From Dichetophora obliterata (lineage: Eukaryota > Arthropoda > Insecta > Diptera > Sciomyzidae): a DNA stretch of 64,000 bases. The stretch's first letter is position 1, and every line of letters starts with the position of its first letter. The notes beneath the pieces were generated by a model that did no database searches, was not told where the DNA came from, and saw only the letters and a list, made by a program, of their open reading frames with translations. The translations under genes and the position numbers were made by a program. This document shows, piece by piece, positions 58,243-64,000 of this stretch. Location: NCBI GenBank assembly GCA_963920525.1, contig OY986435.1, positions 95,180,283 through 95,244,282 of the forward strand, given 5' to 3'.

Positions 58243-59320
58243 CGGCAGACGTTGTCCTGCCACAGACCACCTTGCTGTCATCTACGGAAATGTCAAAAAA
58301 TGCCAAATATGTTCACCATTTTCAGTATAGCTGTCGAAAGCAACCATATGAACTAAATTACCAAATTTTAGTCTAATACGATCAAAACCGTGCGAAATAT
58401 AGCATTTTTGTTGATTTGTAAGGGGAGCGGCAAAAATATTTCAATTAAACCATCTCGTACTCGAAACAAATCGACTGCCAAAATGTCAGCTGAATTTAGC
58501 TTAAACCTGGCGCGCTTTGCTTTACTCCACTCTGACCCCACGAAAAGTGAGTGTAACTAAAGTGGGACATTTTTAGTGCACTTGCCGAGAGTAACCATAT
58601 AAACTAAATTACAAAATTTTTGTCTAATATGACCCAAGCCGTTGAAACAAAACATTTTTATTGGTTTTTCGACGGTAAAAGGGGGCATGGAAACCAATTT
58701 TTAGTACAGTTGCTGACAGTAACCATACAAACTAACCCAAAATTTTAGCTCAATCGACCCAGTAGTCAATTTTAATGATTTCTCAAAAAATGGGCGTTGC
58801 TATATAGCGATTTTGAGTACAGTTGCTAAAAGTAACCATACAAACTTAACTACCAAATTTTAGTCTTTTACGGCCAAAACTGCTTGAAATATAGCATTTG
58901 TACTTATTTGTGGGCGGAAAAAGAGGCGTGAAAACCAATTTTTAGTACAGTTGCAGACAGTAACCATGCAAACTAAATTACCAAATTTAAGTCTTATACA
59001 ACTAAAACCGTCTGAAATAAAGCATTTTTATTGATTTGTGGGCGGTAAAAGGGGGCGTGGAAACAGTTGTTTAGTACAGTTATCGACAGTAACCATGCAA
59101 ACTTAATTACAAACTTTTAGGTTTATACGACCCAATCCGACTTAAATATAGCATTGTTATTGATTTGGGGGCGGTAAAAGAGGGTTTGTGGCAATTTTTT
59201 TCTGAACCGTTTCGTACCTGAAACAATTCTACTGCCATCATTTCAGGTCAATCGGTCCAGTAGTTTTGAAGTCTATAGGCATAATTTACACACACACAGA
59301 CAGTATTTTGCTTTTAATGC
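58243..59320 (+). repeat. Dispersed repeat with about six tandem ~125-bp units
   Basis: It starts CGGCAGACGTTGTCCTGCC, also seen at 17,261 and, degraded, at 8,773. A unit made of AGTAACCATACAAACTAAAT, CCAAATTTTAGTCTAATACG and GATTTGTGGGCGGTAAAAG recurs near 58,320, 58,590, 58,710, 58,830, 58,960 and 59,085. The end has CAATCGGTCCAGTAGTTTTG and a CACACACACAGACAG tail. Single units occur at 8,862-9,060, 11,230-11,330, 17,325-17,520 and 61,635-61,805. Confidence 0.75.
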
Positions 59321-59449
59321 ATACAGGTACCACTAAAAAAAAAATTTATATTTTTTCTGAAACCGAATTGATATATTTAAAAGTGCAAACGTTAAATATA
59401 CTCGATGTAGCTTAATAAAACAGTTATAACAATAAAAAATTACAAAAAA

Positions 59450-60860
59450 ACTGGAGTGAAATCAGTTAAGCTGACGGTTGACTGTCGGTTTTTGATTGTC
59501 CCTTCGATTAAACCCACCAAATGCCCTTCGGGGAATTTGCCTGTTCAAAGCCAGGAATAGAAGGGTGATGGTTGGTTATTGGCTGGACAATTTATGGGAC
59601 ACGGCCCATGAATTGATCTCAAAAAGAGTTAATTCTTGAGGCACGGCTCTTGAATGTTCATCTGATTTCCGTTAAATAAAAAGGTTTACCTTGAGCCTTG
59701 GTTGTTGGTACCAAGTCTTGGAGAAAGCATGGTTTTGGTAGTAAGTTATCATAACATTGTTATTGTAATATGCTTTCGATGGACGATCAATCCAATATAA
59801 CTTGAAGAGCGGGGGCAGTCATCCATCAATGATGAGGAGACCTGATCTATCGTTGTTCTGCAGAACTTGTTTTAGAGAGGGTTCTATGTAAGAAGCATTG
59901 AATCCTTCGACCGAGTGTAAGCCAATTGGTATACTATGGCTCACGCTTCCTAGTTTTCCGAAAGAGGCTTTTAATTAAGCCTTAAAAAAGCTAACGAAGT
60001 TGCGTAAGTAGGATTGTACTTCTCTCGGTATATTACCGGGAAACCAATGGTTATTTATAACCTAGTCATGCACAATTTTAGTGACTGAATGTGTCAAAGA
60101 CAAATATAATTGTTCTAAAAACTTTTGGTCTGTAGACGGGATGTTGAAGAGCCTTGTCTGGTGGAACCTTGAGCCCGGGATTGACTGTCGTGGGCTTGGT
60201 GCTTCGGGGTTTCATACGTTCTGGCTGTGGTTAGACCAGGAAGGTCGGTGTGAGTTACACTTTAGTTGAACTCGGGTTGTTAGCTCCTTTTAATTACTAA
60301 GAGAATGATGGTAGATTAAACTCTCGTTATTTCAAACAGTGAATGTTAGGAAGGTAAGCAACTAACGGATCGATATACTGTTACCTTTGGAATTTGAGAA
60401 CAGGCGACGGGGAAACCTTAACAGTCTGAGTTGTGTCCACTTATGATTGAGGAACCTGATGACATGCGCGACAGGCCATAGTATGCTTGCTCCCTAGTTT
60501 TTCATGTCAAACTACGCCTTTTGATCATGATGGCAAAGTTGCGTGCCAAAAAGTAAGGGCTATATTATCGGTACTTATACCGATATTATCCAAGGTTATT
60601 TTAAATAACCTAGTCATGTATAAATTTAAGTGGCTGAATGTGTCACGGTCATGAATATAGTCAATCTGACAGCTCAATGTTGGTCAGTGCTATGAAATTA
60701 GGGGAACCTTTCTAATGAATCTTTTGAATTCCGAAGTGGCGTTGGCCGACGCTACATATTGATCCCAAGCTATGGAGCACCGTAGAAATAAGCCTTCAAG
60801 GCAGGGGTCTACGTTAAACATTTTTAGTTAGAGGATTTCTGTCCCTTCTGATTGTATTTT
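59450..60860. other. Unexplained GC-richer, non-coding segment
   Basis: Base composition is clearly less AT-rich than the surroundings. Stops are frequent in all frames. AACCTAGTCATG followed by a diverged AATTTTAGTGACTGAATGTG recurs about 547 bp apart (60,058 and 60,607), suggesting an old duplication. I do not recognise it; options are a decayed retroelement, an LTR-like region or a non-coding RNA locus. Confidence 0.4.
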
Positions 60861-61173
60861 TTTATTATTAACATTTCTTTGCTTTGTGTTAAGCTATCAC
60901 AAAATATTTTAAATACTTACCATCACTTTTGGTTCACTGGAAAATTAAATTTTATTTCAGCATAATTTTATTTTAGGACCCGGACCCAAATATTTATTTA
61001 TTATTTTTATTTGGGCCTCCTCAGTCTCAAAATGCAAAAAATTGTCGCTCTCAATTGGTTAAGGAGATAAAATTATCGAAAATTTCAAATATCAGTTCCA
61101 TTTTATAAAAATTAAGTGTTTTTTTATTGTTTAAGACATGAATCCGTACAATCAAAATATTCTGCCTAACTCT

Positions 61174-61303
61174 GCAGTTACACGTTAAAGTTTCTGTTCA
61201 AGTTGCAACACACTCACAATTTTTTAGTGTAAACACAGTAAAAATGTATGAATCTGTTGCAACTTGAAAGGAAACTTGAACAGAAGCTTGAACGTGTAAC
61301 TGG
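61174..61303. mobile_element. ~130-bp hairpin MITE
   Basis: AGTTACACGTTAAAGTTTCTG at the left (TTACACGTT, TTTCTGTTCAAGTTGCAAC) pairs with GTTGCAACTTGAAAGG ... GAACAGAAGCTTGAACGTGT at the right. It touches the next MITE. Confidence 0.65.
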
Positions 61304-61305
61304 CT

Positions 61306-61418
61306 GGGGCCGAATTACATCATCCGTGATCGAGCAAAATTCCAAAGGGCACGACGAGACAAGTGCCTATAAATCTTGTACAATTTTGCTCGATCACAGA
61401 TGCTGTAATTCGGCCCCA
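61306..61418. mobile_element. 113-bp MITE with GGGGCCGAATTACATC ends, copy 1
   Basis: The inverted ends pair through GGGGCCGAAT and GTGATCGAGCAAAATT; the loop is CCAAAGGGCACGACGAGACA with AGTGCCTATAAATCTTGTAC. Almost identical to 63,577-63,687. Confidence 0.85.
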
Positions 61419-61629
61419 GCAGAGCATGGCAGCCGTTGTGTGTCTATGGTCACGATAAATATCTTGATCAAAGTAGATCAAAAATAAAAAGACTGAATTT
61501 AAATCAGACAATTGGGAAAAGACTATAAAATTTTTTTTAAGTACACTGAGGGAATATGTGTTAAAATTAAATGAAACTATGTTCATATTAAATGAAATTG
61601 TTTTTGATCATCTTTTAATAGTTTATTAA

Positions 61630-61810
61630 ATAAATAAATTACCAAATTTTAGTCTAATGCAACCAAAACCGTCCAAAATATAGCATTTTTGTTTATTTGT
61701 AGGCGGTAAAAGAGGGTGTGGATAAATACTTTACCCTTAAACAATCTAGAGCTCAAAACAAATCGAGTGCCAAAATTTGAGCTTAAATTAGTTTATACTT
61801 ATCGGATCAG
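61630..61810 (+). repeat. Single unit of the 58,243 dispersed repeat
   Basis: It contains CCAAATTTTAGTCTAATGC, GTAGGCGGTAAAAGAGGG and CAAATCGAGTGCCAAAATTT, as at 8,862-9,060 and 17,325-17,520. Confidence 0.7.
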
Positions 61811-62041
61811 TTGCCGAGGAAGAATTACTCGTTTTGGAGTGAATCAGTAGGAAAGTTTTCGGATTCGGAGTGAAAAAGGGCTATTATTGAAAACGTAATC
61901 CATCCGCACTTCATACAAATTTTTTCACTTTTCATCCGCAACAAAATTGGTGCGAAAAAAAGAAATACAATACATGATTTCAGGTAATTTGAAGTTGCTG
62001 AACTCGAATTCAGTGTTAAAAATATTCGTACATGTCGCAGC

Positions 62042-63771
62042 TTTTTTTTTACTTAAAAGAATTTTTAATAAAGTTAAAGATAAAAATTATATAATGTAAT
62101 AATTCAATTAACTAATTTTATAAAACAATTGTCAAATCCATTAAAGTAATTCTTCAATAATTCCACACAATTGCTCAAAAACTTTGCGCAATTTCAATTT
62201 GTTATTAATATCAATGCCGGTATCAGAAACATTACTGTACGACTCATCAATTTTGTTCTGAATATTTTTTATTCCATTAACATTTATTAATTTTTTGCCA
62301 TCAAGATATGGATTATTAGCTGGAGTGTGAATATCGTCAAGAGTCCCATACTTAGAATGGACAGCTGTAGAAGCAAGAACGGAATGTTGATTAGTGTTAA
62401 GTTTTGGTGAAGAACCAGCAACAACAGCAGCTACACCACGTCTATTTTTAATGACATTGAAGTGCTTGCACTGAACCAAGTCATTAACAGTGTGATCAGT
62501 ACAGTTGTATCCAGCAACTTTACAGTTGACACACCCAATAGGCAATTTCTGATTTGACGATCTGGGGCAGGAACCAGGACCATGATCGCTGATGCACTGC
62601 ACACAACGGAATTTGAAGGAACAGGATGAGGCAGTGTAAGAGAAACGTTGACAACGACGACATTGAACGATCTTGGAATTTATCAAGCTTTCAAACTTTA
62701 CACGAAAAGCATCGATGGTCTTTATTTGCACAAGATGAGAAACATCAGCCACCAAGCACCACTTTATATAAAGGAGTTTAATCTTTGTTCCGCTTCATAG
62801 CAGGAGTTTCAAAAAAAGAAATGGAAACCACACCATTTATTTGGTATTCAGCAAGAGCAGTTGAAATAAGATTGATGTGGTCATCAATATTGCCATGAAT
62901 AAGGCCACGAACAATAAACGCCTTACGTTTGCAGCCCTTTTCAGCAAATGTAATAAATTCGTAGCCACCTTCTGATAGAAATTTCATGATGCTGCTTTTC
63001 ACTTGAAAATTCTGGCATACAATTCTTGGTGCAACATTTTTACGCAGCTGTACCCACTCATAGCCTGTAGTTCCAAATTCCAGTATCAATTTTGATAAAA
63101 TAATATTATAGTCTCCATTGTCGTTTAAACCGAGCTGAATTGGAGTTGTTTTATTGGACATTTCAATTGGACATTGCAATTATTTGCAACAATGTCAGCC
63201 CATGTATGAACTTGTTGAGAATGCTTTAATAGCTGCGACATCAAATTGACACTGGCATTGGTATCACCAGCAATTGCAGTCTCATGAGAAATTCCACAGC
63301 CAGAAAAAGTGACATCAGCAACGCCGTCAACAGCATCCAGCGAAGCAGCATTATTGATAACATTTCTCTTTTTGTGGTCAGAGCCAACAAAGTAATCGCT
63401 TGAATTTTCATAGCGTCGCTTCACAGAAGTACAGCTTGCAGAAGACGCCAAAGAGATTTGGTTAGTAACAGACTTTGTAAGCGCAGCCAAATTTATATTC
63501 AAATTAATGACATTATTTAAACTTTCAATCTGTGCTGATTGAAGCTTAATTTGATTTTGCAGCTCAGCAATAAGCAGGGGCCGAATTTCAGCATCCGTGA
63601 TCGAGCAAAATTACGAAGGGCACAACGAGACAAGTGCCTATCAATCTTGTACAATTTTGCTCGATCACGGATGCTGTGATTCGGCCCTTGATCTTTGTCA
63701 GAAATAATTTTATTTAGTTTATCAAGTTTTTTGTCTGCTTCCATTTTTTGATTTTTTTTTTTTTCATAACG
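62042..63771 (-). pseudogene. Gag-like ORF1 of a Jockey-type LINE, decayed, no ORF2
   Basis: The minus-strand start MEADKKLDKLNKIISDK (63,744) is followed by the 63,577-63,687 MITE, then a probable coiled coil (IAELQNQIKLQSAQIESL), a Ser/Ala-rich region, a PRE_C2HC-like domain with KAFIVRGLIHGNIDDH (~62,890) and three zinc-knuckle-type clusters (CRRCQRF to SCSF, RCVQCISDHGPGSC, GCVNCKVAG; about 62,660-62,500). This order is that of Jockey-clade ORF1 (Gag). Frameshifts lie near 63,165 and 62,770. After the stop at 62,141 come about 90 bp and an A9 run (62,050-62,042 on the minus strand). No endonuclease or reverse transcriptase follows. The 5' part may extend beyond 63,771. Confidence 0.85.
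63577..63687. mobile_element. 111-bp MITE, copy 2, inserted in the gag ORF
   Basis: Same sequence as 61,306-61,418 with a handful of changes (inverted GGGCCGAAT ends, TGATCGAGCAAAATT arms). It interrupts the gag-like frame between the N-terminal Lys-rich piece and the coiled coil. Minus-strand translation can pass through it without a stop. Confidence 0.85.
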
Positions 63772-64000
63772 ACTTTTTGATAAATTTTCAATAGATATGT
63801 TTACTTTTTTTCAGCAGTATTATTAAAGTTTTCGACACTGTAAAGTTGGTGCCGCTAATTTCCAACAGGGTGCTAACACTTGCTTCAAGGCTGCCGATGT
63901 TACCAATTGTGCAAACGTAATGTTTTATGCTTCGAGTCTGCCAGCACAGGTTATTGGTAAAAACCTTGCATAGATTGCTTAAAAAATCACTTACAGATCT
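63772..64000. other. Likely 5' region of the gag element, cut by the window edge
   Basis: Upstream (minus strand) of the gag start there is an A-rich run, then unremarkable sequence to the end of the window. No promoter motif is recognised. Confidence 0.3.

Overview
This is nuclear DNA of an insect, most likely a higher fly. It is very AT-rich, coding sequence is sparse, and nearly all the rest is nested transposable-element debris of dipteran type (piggyBac, Tc1, hAT-like and Harbinger-like MITEs, foldback elements, Jockey-like LINEs). I cannot name the species. No bacterial operon, CRISPR array, rRNA gene or canonical tRNA gene is visible.

Layout. 1-21,400 is a repeat field: a 1.2 kb AAT microsatellite, MITEs, a 1.2 kb foldback element, a 4.5 kb palindrome and a 1.47 kb hAT-like MITE with a perfect 8-bp target duplication. 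21,841-25,530 is the one large gene, an intronless coding region for a 1,229-residue C2H2 zinc-finger protein built from six complete three-finger modules plus a single extra finger. 26,700-33,700 holds more nested MITEs, a decayed LINE reverse-transcriptase fragment and Tc1 remnants. 33,690-46,599 is bounded by ~29-bp inverted termini and contains the most striking object here: ten direct and nine inverted copies of a 567-bp satellite unit (34,017-44,880). 46,600-55,100 has a 977-bp hAT-like MITE, a 215-bp MITE of a different TIR family, a dead Tc1 copy cut by a MITE at its catalytic codon, and a dead piggyBac with its TTAA ends. 55,951-56,468 contains a small three-exon gene of unknown function (121 residues). 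56,700-64,000 returns to repeats and ends in a decayed gag-type ORF1 of a Jockey-like LINE on the minus strand.

The best candidate for something undescribed is the satellite. The whole 10.9 kb inverted array is flanked by a 14-bp direct repeat (GTAATTTTATAACT) abutting its ends, and its two halves diverge from an asymmetric junction, as expected of target-primed reverse transcription with twin priming. Every complete unit I read carries, on one strand, a tRNA-like A box with a strong GC hairpin, a 45-nt motif resembling a type I hammerhead ribozyme with a palindromic stem III, and then a T run. The only core variant is at hammerhead position 7, the position free to vary. I infer, without proof, a retrozyme-like element whose multimeric RNA was inserted into a ~2 kb DNA transposon. 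A weak point is the C-A mismatch at the base of stem II. Misassembly of a palindromic satellite must be excluded first, although the unit variants are not mirror-symmetric.
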